Part shown: positions 1-10,321 of the stretch, piece after piece | Position numbering within the stretch: position 1 is the stretch's first letter | How the letters are laid out: each line of letters opens with the position of its first letter | From: Cudoniella acicularis | Lineage: Eukaryota > Ascomycota > Leotiomycetes > Helotiales > Helotiaceae | Direction: 5' to 3' | Assembly: GCA_013054445.1 (NCBI GenBank) | Contig: JAAMPI010000074.1 | Coordinates: forward strand, 1-64,000 | DNA: 64,000 nucleotides | The notes under the pieces: model-generated | The model's database searches: none | Told to the model about the DNA's origin: nothing | The model's input: the letters and a program-made list of their open reading frames with translations, nothing else | Position numbers and translations under genes: made by a program

Positions 1-137
1 ACTTTTTAGAATAGAATAATAGCTGTTATTCTATTTATTTTACACACTGATCACACTTTAAAGAATGAACATATTGAGATTGTGAAATTTATTATAAAGA
101 AGAGTACGTAAATTGAATTCTTCTATTCCACTCGTAA

Positions 138-340
138 TGTCACAGACCTAGTTCGACGCGTCCCCCTGCCCCCTTATCACGTGTCCTCGCTTAGCGGAAC
201 TCACCTCCTGTATATAAGGCCCCTTCAGGGCCAACTCTCTTCTTCTCTCCTTAGCTTAGTTTCTTCGTGAATACAGCACTTCTTGCAAATACGTCCCCAC
301 GTGACGTCAGGGCCCCTAGTGCCTTTGCAGAGCCGTAACA
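138..340 (+). mobile_element. Solo LTR of a retrotransposon with 5-bp target-site duplication
   Basis: A 203-bp block begins TGTCACAGACC and ends GCCGTAACA, so it has the TG...CA ends and short inverted termini of an LTR. It is flanked by identical 5-bp direct repeats CGTAA at 133-137 and 341-345, as left by integrase. Inside, a TATA-like box (TATATAAGG, about 212-220) fits an LTR promoter on the + strand. No second LTR or internal gag-pol region is next to it, so it is best read as a solo LTR left after LTR-LTR recombination. The Ty3/gypsy class is inferred from the resemblance of the ends to other fungal gypsy LTRs. Confidence 0.82.
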
Positions 341-345
341 CGTAA

Positions 346-910
346 CGTGTTTCTCCGAAAAGTGAGAAGTTATTTAAATACTTTAAAGTGTTTCATGGGA
401 GTACGCAACCTACCCATTTTGAATATGTGATCAAGTCGCTATTCTCAAGCTAATTCCGCGAAAGAAGAGAGAGTGGTGGCGAAGCCAAGAGAGAGATGGC
501 AATACGGAGCTTCTAAATAACCCGTAATGCTGTTTGCAATAATTTAAAGGGCAACAGATGTTTGACCCGTGGTCAAGAGACTTGACGAGACAATTGGACT
601 TGAAAACTGCAAAGCAGTCACTTGTTCCATCTAAAGAAATCAAGACAAGAACCTGCGAGTGAATTTGAAGTTTGCTCTTGCAAGATTGCATATCATGAGA
701 TGTTCGCATACTCCCAAAAGCTCTAACAAGTTTCAAACATCACAAGGCACGCCCATCTCGCACATGACCAACAGAAGACTTAGCTCGAGTTATCAAGTCT
801 ATTATAATCAAGCAGTAGAGGGGTATCAAATATCCTACCATAGTTACACACAAACCCGAGCCCGAGACCCAATGCTTCCCCATTTATCCTAACCCATTTT
901 CGACGCAATC
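346..910. other. Intergenic, no gene recognised
   Basis: The stretch between the solo LTR and the 3' end of the first gene. Two short overlapping open frames are present on opposite strands, but neither resembles a protein family or has splice support. Nothing else was seen. Confidence 0.5.
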
Positions 911-3900
911 CTACAACCAAAATAACCATCTCACGCTACCTACGATTCCCCTGCCAACCCCCATCACAATCCTCAGCAGTACCACCATGAACCATACGTA
1001 CCACATGACGCCCACAAGCGCCCATTCCACAATCACCCACCCACCACGTCTCAGCCATCTGAATCGTCTTCTGCGTCGTCGCATCATGACATCGATCTTG
1101 TCGGTCAATCTCTTTACTGTCAGAGTTTGACTCGTGACGATATCTTTGCTCACTTCATCTGCTTCATCGGCCGCTTTTCGCGTCATCGGCGTTAGATTAT
1201 TTGCTAATTTTGATTGGAAATTTTCAACATTAACAAGAAGATCGTTGATAATGGAGTTGACGAATGTGTTGGTGGAGTCTTGCCACAAGCGAGAGGAGAG
1301 CTGGATATCATTTGAAAGGATTCGAGCTGCAAGAACGTGCTGCTGGCTGTTTGGTACAGGAGGTATTGGATCTTGAGTAAGTTCTGCGATGTCCATATAT
1401 ATCCCCTCGTCTGCATCACGGAGATCTTTTGGTTCTGCTGCACGACGAGATATTTCTTTGGCTTTGATTCCAGAGCTTAGAAGGAGTGCTCGGATGCGGG
1501 CAATTTCACGTTTTGTCATTGGACCGCGGTGTAGAGAGACGTCTCTATCAGATATGCTCCACTGACGCCTGCTTTCCAAAGAAGGACGAATATTTGGTGT
1601 TGTTTCTAGATTTGTAAGCCCAGTCATAGGGAGAGCATTTCGACGTTGACCAGGCAGTCCAAGAATAGTATTGAGGCGTGCATCAGCATTTCGAACTCCA
1701 GGCTCGAAACTATTGCGGCGAGACTCAAGATCGGACACAGAGGAGTCACGTTGCCCGTGATTTGCGGAATGAGTATCTGGAGATGACGTTGGCGATGCGG
1801 TTTGGACATCTATCCTAGGGGGGGGCTCAAGTGCCTCAGATTTGATCTTGGAACGGCGCTCTTCTCGGTACTGCTCCTCTAGCCGCAACCTGACTTCATC
1901 GCTTCGAGCTCGAGTAGGTCTTCCACGACGCTCGAATGGGGATGTGAACGTTGGCATATCGCCAAGATACGATGGTTTAACTTTCAAAGAAGCCGACGCA
2001 TCATTGTCGTCTACTTCGTTTCCAGCAGAGCTCTCACGAGAACTATCCTTCTCTCGAGCCTGGGATACTCGAAAGTCTTCTAAATCTGACTCATCGGTGG
2101 AGAATCCTGAAGATGTGCCATGGGAGGAATCCTTAGGTGATTTCCACAGAAAGTCGCTAACTCTCGCAACAGGATTTCGGGTACCTTTGAAGAGACCTCG
2201 AATCCCAGAGTCTTCACCTTTATTCTTTCGGAGACTTCCCGTCTTCTTCAGAGGCTTCAAGCTCTCATCGGTTTTTCTAGAAGAAACCAGCTTGACGGGG
2301 CTCATCGATCGTCTCCGCACATCTGGCGAGTCCGGGCTTTCTGGTGCGTCTTCATTAGAGCGCACACGTCGAAAAGCCATGGCATCTCCTGTTGGAGTTT
2401 GTGCATGTCCTCGCTCACGACTGTGCTCACGGAAGGGTAAGATCTTTGACTTGGCTTTAAACAATGGCGACCTCGTTTGCGAGTTACTTCGACTCGGGGG
2501 CGGTGACAAATCCATAGCAATACTGGGGATAAACGCATTGGAAAGCCTTGATGCCTTTGCCTCGGGGGAATTTGGAGCTGTGCTGTCAAGTTCTTCAAGA
2601 GAACGCCTCCGGTTACCGCTAGGTACTTCCAAACTTGCTCTTCCCGATGAACCATTCCGGAGGGAATCCTTCTTTACTCTATTGACAACGGACCCAGACC
2701 TGCTGTGATTTGACGACCCATTGGGAGGAGTAACTAATGCTTCACTAGTAGCCTCGCGTTTGTTTTCGGGTGGTGGGGCAGTCCCTTTGCCTTCCACAAC
2801 AACAGACTTACTCCAATCATTTTCTTGTTCCTCTTTCGCAAGCATTTCCATCATTTGCTTCTCTAGAATGTCTGTACCGTGGTCATGACTATCTGTTGTA
2901 CCTCTTCTCCTCCGTCTCGGCTGTGGTGGGGAATCGCTGTCTGAAGAATCCGTTAAGGATCTACTACCTGAGCGCAGCAAGCGCGGTCGTTCGGGTGTTG
3001 CATTGTGATTATGATGAATACGAGTTGCATCCCGTACCTCTCGTAGTTTCTGGCGTGCTCTTGATGCGGCACTATCGGAATGTTTTTCAGAGTCTGATTT
3101 AATAGATTTGAACTCCGGCAATTTAGTTTCAATGCGAAGATCCACGGCTGAAGCATCTTTTCCGACGAGAGGGCTTGGGGGCTGGCGAAGCTCTGGTTCT
3201 TCGCCTTTTCGGGATATAGGTCTCCGCGATTCGGGCTTCTGTGGGAATATTCTTCTTCCTTGGCTATCCTCAATCAATTTCTTATTGTCATCCTGTTCCA
3301 GCCAGACAATGTCGGCGAGCATATCTGCTGGGTTTGTGACCCAATCTATTCTAGGTCGCTTGGCTTTCAACGCTCCTGGGCTTTTCCCTAGGCTAGATTG
3401 TGGGGAGTTTTTCGGCGAAGTAGCTGCGTCAGCAGCTCTAGAGAACCAAGGCATAAACGAGCGGTCAGGAACTTGCTGACTTTCATTCGATGCCTCTTTT
3501 GAGACTTGCTCAACCCACGACGAAACTTTATCAACGTCACCAAATCCCTGTGCTTCTCCGTCGATGGCCTTTGAATTTCGGGCTCGGACTTTGCGATTCC
3601 TGATATATTGTAGTGGGTTATACGGTCTCCCCAATGGATGTTGAGAAATCGACGCAGATGCAGAACGAGAGGCTGGAGATGAAATTGCAGATCCAGGGCT
3701 ACCAACGTCACTTGCCGTAGAGACCCGCTCTATTTGAGGTTTTAGAGGCGGAACATATTGCAGAAGACGACGATATTGTGCCATGAGTTCAATGGCGTTT
3801 TTGGCCTTCTCCACCCGAGCAAGAGTTGAGGCGGAGGGGCGGTATTGATACTGCCCCTCCAATTGTGGTTCAAACGCAGCTTGCAAAGGACTGTTTATCT

Positions 3901-4747
3901 TCGGGCCAGATGCAATCCTCCCTGATGCGGCCATTGCCCGCTCTCCTCGGTCTGGTTTAGGCGATACATTTCGGGAGACCCGCCGTTGCTGCTGCAGATG
4001 CTGTCGAAGACTGCCACCTGCGAGACTTTCCCCAAAACCCTGAGAGACTGGTGGAATTGGGCTTGATGCATTTCGCCTTGCTGCATTTCTTCTGCTCTCG
4101 CTGAGATTCAGCGCGAGGTTGACAATTTGTGCAGAGTCCACATCAAGCCCGGTAGCTGCATCCTTCGATGACCCGGGTACCTGTGTATCTCCTTTCTTGT
4201 CGTCGTTGATGTCATGTTCCCTTGAAGCATTTGTGACATTTGTAGCCAACGGACTGCCTCCCACCCCTGGTCCAGGATTCGATTGCTTCTTTGTGTGCTT
4301 CTTCTCGGGACTTCGTAGGACTGCCTTGCCTTTGGGGTCATGCACCGAGGTTCGTTGTCGTGGGTTATGCTCAGGCCCAGAAGCAGCTTTGGATATCGCA
4401 TTCCCGGATGGGTGGTCAAAGACCGCGTTTGATAGCAAAAATCCACCACTAGTTCTACTTCGGTGGCTCCTATGGCTGCCTCTGCCGTCCTTCAGTGTTG
4501 TTGGAACGTCAAGCTCTCCATTCTCGTCCACCTTCCCGTCGCCGTGTTCCTCGAACAGCCCGCCAACTGTGAAGCTGTTCCTATTGCTCACCGCCGTACT
4601 GGATTCGCCAGTCTCGCTGCTGCCGAAGCTGCGTCGTTGACGCGAGCTTGAGAACGTGCTCGATGTCGTGCGGCGATCAAGAGGTGAGGCGCTCGATGCA
4701 TCTCTACTCGAGGTGACGTCTGGCGCAGCATTGGGATGGGGTGTCAT
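911..4747 (-). CDS. Large Ser/Arg-rich protein with a C-terminal membrane anchor
   Basis: A single uninterrupted frame of 1278 codons with ATG at 4747. Function is not firmly recognised. Most of the protein is low complexity, rich in Ser, Arg, Glu and Pro, and probably disordered. A more ordered-looking block lies near residue 300 (LARVEKAKNAIELMAQY followed by LLQYVPPLKP). The extreme C-terminus has a run of six Arg and then a Trp-rich hydrophobic segment (VEWALVGVMWYVWFMVVLL) ending RWLFWL, which looks like a tail anchor. It weakly recalls filamentous-fungal Mtc4-type proteins, but that is a recollection and not a demonstrated match. The 441-bp gap to the next gene holds nothing recognisable. 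Several long open frames on the opposite strand are composition shadows. Confidence 0.8.
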   Translation of the reverse strand: MTPHPNAAPDVTSSRDASSASPLDRRTTSSTFSSSRQRRSFGSSETGESSTAVSNRNSFTVGGLFEEHGDGKVDENGELDVPTTLKDGRGSHRSHRSRTSGGFLLSNAVFDHPSGNAISKAASGPEHNPRQRTSVHDPKGKAVLRSPEKKHTKKQSNPGPGVGGSPLATNVTNASREHDINDDKKGDTQVPGSSKDAATGLDVDSAQIVNLALNLSESRRNAARRNASSPIPPVSQGFGESLAGGSLRQHLQQQRRVSRNVSPKPDRGERAMAASGRIASGPKINSPLQAAFEPQLEGQYQYRPSASTLARVEKAKNAIELMAQYRRLLQYVPPLKPQIERVSTASDVGSPGSAISSPASRSASASISQHPLGRPYNPLQYIRNRKVRARNSKAIDGEAQGFGDVDKVSSWVEQVSKEASNESQQVPDRSFMPWFSRAADAATSPKNSPQSSLGKSPGALKAKRPRIDWVTNPADMLADIVWLEQDDNKKLIEDSQGRRIFPQKPESRRPISRKGEEPELRQPPSPLVGKDASAVDLRIETKLPEFKSIKSDSEKHSDSAASRARQKLREVRDATRIHHNHNATPERPRLLRSGSRSLTDSSDSDSPPQPRRRRRGTTDSHDHGTDILEKQMMEMLAKEEQENDWSKSVVVEGKGTAPPPENKREATSEALVTPPNGSSNHSRSGSVVNRVKKDSLRNGSSGRASLEVPSGNRRRSLEELDSTAPNSPEAKASRLSNAFIPSIAMDLSPPPSRSNSQTRSPLFKAKSKILPFREHSRERGHAQTPTGDAMAFRRVRSNEDAPESPDSPDVRRRSMSPVKLVSSRKTDESLKPLKKTGSLRKNKGEDSGIRGLFKGTRNPVARVSDFLWKSPKDSSHGTSSGFSTDESDLEDFRVSQAREKDSSRESSAGNEVDDNDASASLKVKPSYLGDMPTFTSPFERRGRPTRARSDEVRLRLEEQYREERRSKIKSEALEPPPRIDVQTASPTSSPDTHSANHGQRDSSVSDLESRRNSFEPGVRNADARLNTILGLPGQRRNALPMTGLTNLETTPNIRPSLESRRQWSISDRDVSLHRGPMTKREIARIRALLLSSGIKAKEISRRAAEPKDLRDADEGIYMDIAELTQDPIPPVPNSQQHVLAARILSNDIQLSSRLWQDSTNTFVNSIINDLLVNVENFQSKLANNLTPMTRKAADEADEVSKDIVTSQTLTVKRLTDKIDVMMRRRRRRFRWLRRGGWVIVEWALVGVMWYVWFMVVLLRIVMGVGRGIVGSVRWLFWL

Positions 4748-5188
4748 TGTAGTCGCTCATTTGGCAGGCCCACATCGAGACCTTGGGGCTAGGATATGCT
4801 AAGTCATTGTCATGTTGAAAGAGAGGAAAGCAAACGTGGTCGGATTGCTGAAGATCGAATGCTGTGCTGTACTTGTACATTCACATGCATCAAACAGGGA
4901 AGATTTCCTCAATAACAATCCCAACCCCATGAAGCTTGGCACGTCCGGGGTACGTGGTCATGCCGCTAACCACATTAATTGCCGAAAAGGGGGCGAGAAA
5001 CAAAGACATTCACTGAACAATGCGAGACGCAAGCAAAATTTTACAATGTGATTGAGTCTGAATCTCAAGCCAAGAGTCACTGAGGAACGCCCAAGGTTAT
5101 CATAGAATAAGATTACAAAACTCCGTCTGCCAAATCGCCGTAACTCCGCACTTTTCGCATTCTAACATTCATGGATTACTCAAAACCT

Positions 5189-7249
5189 TCAGGCCCTAGG
5201 AGCAGCCTTCCCGGACTTCTCGATCTTTCTCCTCTTGGCCCTCAGGGTTTCTGCCTCTGCATCCTTCTTCTTATTGCTGTACACCATCTTCTCTAGGATT
5301 TTCCTCTTCTTCCTGCTCATCATCATTTTCGCTCTCTCTAGCTCCTCATCTTCTTCCTTCCGCTTCTTATCTGCTTTCTTCTTTGCATCAGTCTTAGCCT
5401 TAGCTTTAGGGTCAACCTCCTTCTCTTCCAGTGTTGTACCTGTCAACTCCGCCTCCAGTTCTCGCTGTCTTTGAAGTGCTGCTGACGTAGCCTCATCTTC
5501 TTCCTCGTCTTCCGCATCTGAAAATCCAGCGAACGAATCCTCGCCTTCAGATTGATTAGATTCGTCATCCTCAGAGTCAGCGATATCCATGCCTTCTGCC
5601 GTAGCATCGACGTCCATATAAGTAAGAATCTTTGGCTTCTGCACAGCTAAGGTATCTTCCTCTTCATCTGAAACATCAGCCTCCTCATCCATATCACTGT
5701 CGGCTTCCAATTCTTCATTCTCACGCTCCTGCTCGTTGAGTGGTGCACTAGGATCGTACTGGCCGCGGACCTTCTTGACGAAAGGACTTAGATGCGGAGG
5801 TAATTGTGCTCCCGGAGCGTAAAGATCTGGCCTTTTTAACTCTTCGTCGTTAACACTGTCCCAAATCCATTGCGGCTGAACATATATTCTTCCTGGAACT
5901 CGGGATCCGGGTCTGAATCGTTGTGCAGTTTGGTTGTCTTCGGTCTCAGGCTCCTCCTCCGGATCGATTTGAAGAGGTGGTCGATCAACAACTTGATGTG
6001 TGATGGATGGGTCAAGCTCATTGTGGGTGAATGCGCCATCACCGAGGACTGCATCCCAGCCTATTCGTTTGCATCCGAAGGATCGAAGGATAAATTCTAG
6101 TGGTTGACGCGGTGTTTCGCGAGATAGGAAAAATGTGAAGTTTGAGAATAGGGTGGATGGGTCGGTGGCAGAGTATGAGGGTTGCAATAAAATATCACCA
6201 CCAGGCACAGCCGGTTCAAACTTGTCGATTGTATCTGTAGCTTGCTCCTCTTCCTCATCTTCCTCGGCCAAAGTTTGGCTCGTGGCTGGTTCTTTTTCAG
6301 TATCTTTTTCTGGCTGATTTAATTGCGACATCAACCTGTCAATCTCGGCCTGGAGCTTTGGATCTGGCTTGGCATGCTCTCCGTTGGTGATTTGCTTAGG
6401 TTGCTCAATTGCGCCGACACCATTGCCTTCCAAGGAAAATGCGCCCAACTCTGCACCTTGGTCATCTTTGCTCTTGTCAAATTTTGGAGGATACACCAAT
6501 CCGACTGACGTGTAGAGACGGAAGTTGACAAAGCCTAGTAATGTTTGGTAGAATTCGACAAACGTTCCCATTATCCTGAAATCAACATCTCCTGTAACCC
6601 TCTGGTTGAACCTATATGGAACCAGCCACAAAATATCCTGTCCTTGAATCGTCGCTTGGTAATAAATTCCCTTTATGGATAGAAACGATTTTCTCAGGCT
6701 GTGAGATACGATCAAATAATGCTCGAATTCGAGACACAGGCGCTCGCATCTAGCAATCATTTTTGCTGGGACGGTGGGTGTAGCGGGGAGATTGGCGAAG
6801 AGGAACAGCATAGAAAGACAGTCATCAAGGTCCCGCAGAGCATCGATGAATGTAGGGTATCGTTCGCGAATGACATGGTCGAGTGTGTATTTTGTCTTTC
6901 CTGTTTTCTCCGGTCTCGACGCATTGCGCTCGAGTCGTTGAGCATCATGCGCATCTCCTCTGCCCAAAGCTTTTGAAATCTTCTTCTCGAGCGCCTTTTG
7001 TTCGCGGAACTTCTGAAGTAGGGGTTCGTGGAGGAGGTATTGAATGTCTTTGGTGTAGTAGAAAGTAGTCGAGGCGCTGGCCGATTTCGAAGCTTTCTTC
7101 TTATTTCGTGGTTCGCGAGGATATATTCCTTTCCAGATGCAGAGTTTTCGGAAATCGGGAAGGCTAATTTGAAGTTTTCGTACAGCCTGCGTTCTGGTGA
7201 TGAAGTTCTTGGCTTGACCAGTCACGCCCTTCTTCTTAATTCTTCCCAT
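5189..7249 (-). CDS. NOP7: Pescadillo homolog Nop7, 60S ribosome biogenesis
   Basis: Nop7/PES1 works in the nucleolus with Erb1 and Ytm1 (PeBoW complex) in 27S pre-rRNA processing and 60S assembly. The 686-residue product starts [11 protein letters not shown], the conserved pescadillo start. Residues about 5-265 carry the pescadillo N-domain ([54 protein letters not shown]). A BRCT domain spans about 365-470 ([14 protein letters not shown] to PQWIWDSVN). Acidic and then Lys-rich coiled-coil tails follow, as usual in the family. I chose ATG 7249 because its context (gcagccATGG) and residues match the family. An in-frame ATG at 7336 would add 29 residues. There is no intron. The about 640 bp upstream hold the promoter and no recognised gene. 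Confidence 0.95.
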   Translation of the reverse strand: MGRIKKKGVTGQAKNFITRTQAVRKLQISLPDFRKLCIWKGIYPREPRNKKKASKSASASTTFYYTKDIQYLLHEPLLQKFREQKALEKKISKALGRGDAHDAQRLERNASRPEKTGKTKYTLDHVIRERYPTFIDALRDLDDCLSMLFLFANLPATPTVPAKMIARCERLCLEFEHYLIVSHSLRKSFLSIKGIYYQATIQGQDILWLVPYRFNQRVTGDVDFRIMGTFVEFYQTLLGFVNFRLYTSVGLVYPPKFDKSKDDQGAELGAFSLEGNGVGAIEQPKQITNGEHAKPDPKLQAEIDRLMSQLNQPEKDTEKEPATSQTLAEEDEEEEQATDTIDKFEPAVPGGDILLQPSYSATDPSTLFSNFTFFLSRETPRQPLEFILRSFGCKRIGWDAVLGDGAFTHNELDPSITHQVVDRPPLQIDPEEEPETEDNQTAQRFRPGSRVPGRIYVQPQWIWDSVNDEELKRPDLYAPGAQLPPHLSPFVKKVRGQYDPSAPLNEQERENEELEADSDMDEEADVSDEEEDTLAVQKPKILTYMDVDATAEGMDIADSEDDESNQSEGEDSFAGFSDAEDEEEDEATSAALQRQRELEAELTGTTLEEKEVDPKAKAKTDAKKKADKKRKEEDEELERAKMMMSRKKRKILEKMVYSNKKKDAEAETLRAKRRKIEKSGKAAPRA

Positions 7250-7889
7250 GGCTGCGGTAGGATCTGATTGCTGCCGTGAAGATGTTTGTGATAAACGTGG
7301 GGCTGGTTTGCCAGGAAAAAAAAGTTTAGAGAACATCGATAGGATCGCGAAACGGCTGTGATTGGCTGAAGTGTCTCCACCTAGCGCACTCCAGTTTTTT
7401 CCCTCCTCAAATTTCTACAATCTCTGCGAACATTGCTTCAATTAAAATTTCTTTAGATCCCGAGCAAATTTACACTATTTTCGATACAAATCCTTCATTG
7501 CATAAGATTTGATTGCAATTAAACGTCACAATTTTACAATTCAGCTTGTGATAACAATTTCTTATCTCTTATCGCCACGTGCTCTATCTTCTACTGCCAG
7601 TTATCCACGACCTACAACACTTCAAAGAATAAAGCTTGTACCAGGCCAGAATGCACAGAAAATAGTTCTAGCAATTCAATTCCAATCCAAGCAAGCCTCA
7701 GAGCGTCTCTCGAAATCAACGCCAGCTTTTGGAAGCCGTGGCGGAGTAACAGAGGTGCTCAGCCCGGCCTTCTTTTCCTCCTGACGCATACTTGATAAAA
7801 GACAGGGCCTCACAAATTCCAATCCTTTCCCAAAAATTGCAAATATCCTCCAACAGTCTCGATCAAATGATAGAATATGAGGAACCTAC

Positions 7890-9630
7890 GACCTTTGTTT
7901 ATGTCGCGTGTGTGGAGGAATCATCGAACCGGAATTAGTAGACGCTGGAAGTTTGTTCACCTTGCCTTGCTCGTATCAGGAACACTACCTCTCATATAGT
8001 TCTTGCGAAATCGTAAAATTAAGAGCTCCGAACAGTCATCAAATACTGTTACTAGCTCCACACCTCAATCCAGTAGCTCCTTAGGAACACATAGTTGTTC
8101 AAATCCTTGGCTACCTAGTCTTACTGACTAGTTTTGGTGAAGCTGATCTAGCCGCATGGTATGGCGAAGCGCGAGAAAGGCCATTACCAAAAACTGCCGG
8201 TGACTCTGATGGAGACTTCTGGCTTGCGAAGCGGTGGCTAAATGATTGCATCTGCAATCATATAATCTGCTGGAAAACGTTCTTCAAGAAACGCGACTCC
8301 CAACAAGAGTCCTCGATATTGGCGCAGCAGACGGACTTGAAGAACTGTATCTACTCAAGACTAATGGAATACATGGCTATTATATCTCATTAAGTCACTG
8401 CTGGGGCGGCCGGGTCCCTTTGACTACAACATCTGGTACAATATCAGAACGAAAGCGATGCATCACTCTAGCGTCACTGCCGAAAACTTTTAATGATATA
8501 GTCATTATAACAAGGAAGTTGGGTGTCCGATACCTTTGGATCGACTCTTTGTGCATTATCCAGGACTCGACGTCAGACTAGGAGAAGGAATCAGCTATAA
8601 TGGGAGATGTTTATGGGAATAGCTGGCTCACTATTGCTGTGCGAGGAGCTACCAATGCAGAAATTGGATGTTTCATCTCCAGAAAAGAGGAGCCGCTCTC
8701 TTGTCTTCTGGAATATCGCAGTTCTGACGGTTCCATCCAGGGGCAGATGTACGTCCGCGACCCTACCTTCCAGACTGAGCAGACGACCAGTCTCCGCTTG
8801 ACCAGCGGGGATGGGTTTTTCAGGAGAGGATTTTATCACCTCGGATTCTATATTATGGATCTCAACAGCTGTACTGGGAATGCTCCAGTACTTCCATACG
8901 GCAAGATGGAAAGTTTCGTGACGTGCACATGGACGGGCTCCGGTCGCACGACGGGTTCAAACATACTTGGGATCCCGATGCCCCTAGTAGGCCCATATTC
9001 TAGAACGATGAAGACGAGAAGTTGTTAAACTTAGATGGAATACTAGCGGAACTCCTTGAGCTCACGTGTCGCTGGTATCTCATCATCGAGCAATACACCT
9101 GCCAAAAACTCACTTTTGCCTCCAACGGATTACCTGCAATAGCCTGCGTCGCAAAAGAATTCCACCAAAAAACAGGCCATTCGTACGTTGCCGGGCTGTG
9201 GAAGGGGGATTTGCTTGCAGGTCTTTTATGGCATAGAGTTGGTGCGAAGGATGCGCCGACTTCTTCAAAGCTACCAACATGGTCATGGGCACGCTTCAGC
9301 AGAAGAGTGGCGTTCTGGAACCCTTCGAACGGGCTTTTAAAGTTTCTGGATACCTCCTGTGAGTTAATCGACCTTTCTTACCACACCACCGATGGCCTCC
9401 ACAACTACGGCGAGATTTCGAACACCAGGATTCGAATTAAGGGTCGCGTTTTGCGTGTCATCCTTAAGGCAAAAAAGAGGGCTTTAGTGGTATGGCTCTC
9501 TCTACAAGCGGTGGAGCTGAAGTTGGTCGGCCAATTTTTGACATGCTGGATGCCTAGAAAGTTGGTTCTGAGTACTTTTTTCTTATTGTGCACCAAGAGT
9601 ATGGTTCTTCTGCAGGGCCGGTATTAGAGC
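7890..9630 (+). pseudogene. HET-domain (heterokaryon incompatibility) pseudogene
   Basis: HET proteins mediate allorecognition cell death in filamentous fungi. The order of motifs is complete but the frame is broken. From about 7890 there is an N-terminal LCxxC-type segment (CRVCGGIIEPEL), closed by a TAG near 8083. From 8246 comes the core: YYISLSHCWGG, then LGVRYLWIDSLCIIQDS. A TAG at 8579-8581 replaces an expected Trp, and the same frame continues EKESAIMGDVYGNSWLTIAV. Near 8808 a one-base loss moves the next family motif (RGWVFQERILSPRILYYGS) into another frame, which runs to a stop near 9001. The typical C-terminal block (YVAGLWKGDLLAGLLWH, LPTWSWARF) follows in a third frame to 9627. 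At least four lesions exclude a working gene. No start codon was found for the first segment. Confidence 0.88.
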
Positions 9631-10321
9631 AAGTTGAAGGGCAGACAACAGAGTACAAACAAATTGGATATGTTAACATCCATTCTAGCATTAACGAGGA
9701 CTTTCCGGATGAAAGAATTGCATTTTTAAATATTAACCCTCAAGTATTAATAATTATATAAACCAACTCTAGTAGTTGCTTATAACGGAGAGAAATTGAG
9801 TAATTACTAAAGAGAGTGAAGCTACAGACTCGCACATAAATACCCGTAACGTTGGACTTTGTTTTGATAGCTGATATTCTTCCTTACACTATATCCTGGC
9901 AAAAGCTTATGTAAAGAAGAGCTAGTTCTTCGCCGTTATCAGAGATTTATGCCACCGCTTCAAGCTTGCTTGAGAGAAGGTGTCCTGCGACCCACCACAC
10001 CTTCAGCAACCACCTGATTTGCGGGTGTTGTCACGTGACTTTAAAAAGGCCCAAAGGAAGATGAATCGCCTCCGCCAATATCGTCATACCCATACCACTG
10101 ACTCAGGGCTTAGCCTGGGTTAAAGCAGCAACTGCTCAGGTCCAAAGACGGAAATGGACTTTGATGAGGTCAGTTTTCGTACTAGACTTTAGAGGTAGGT
10201 ACCATGAGCGAAGTACAATTCTCTGAACAGAATACAGAGTGACAGGCATCTGGCTCACTTTAATCTTACAAACTGGGCTTGTCAACTAGATGTACCAAAG
10301 CCCTTCTGTGGAGTTCTTTCG
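9631..10321. other. Intergenic between HET pseudogene and Zn2Cys6 gene
   Basis: No open frame of note. An AT-rich patch lies at about 9700-9780 and a CACGTGAC palindromic motif near 10032. The latter could be a bHLH-type site, but nothing supports that beyond the hexamer. Confidence 0.45.

Noticed and set aside
1842..2708. 288-codon open frame antisense to the large Ser-rich gene
   Set aside because: Composition shadow of a long Ser/Arg/Glu-rich coding strand; no family resemblance.
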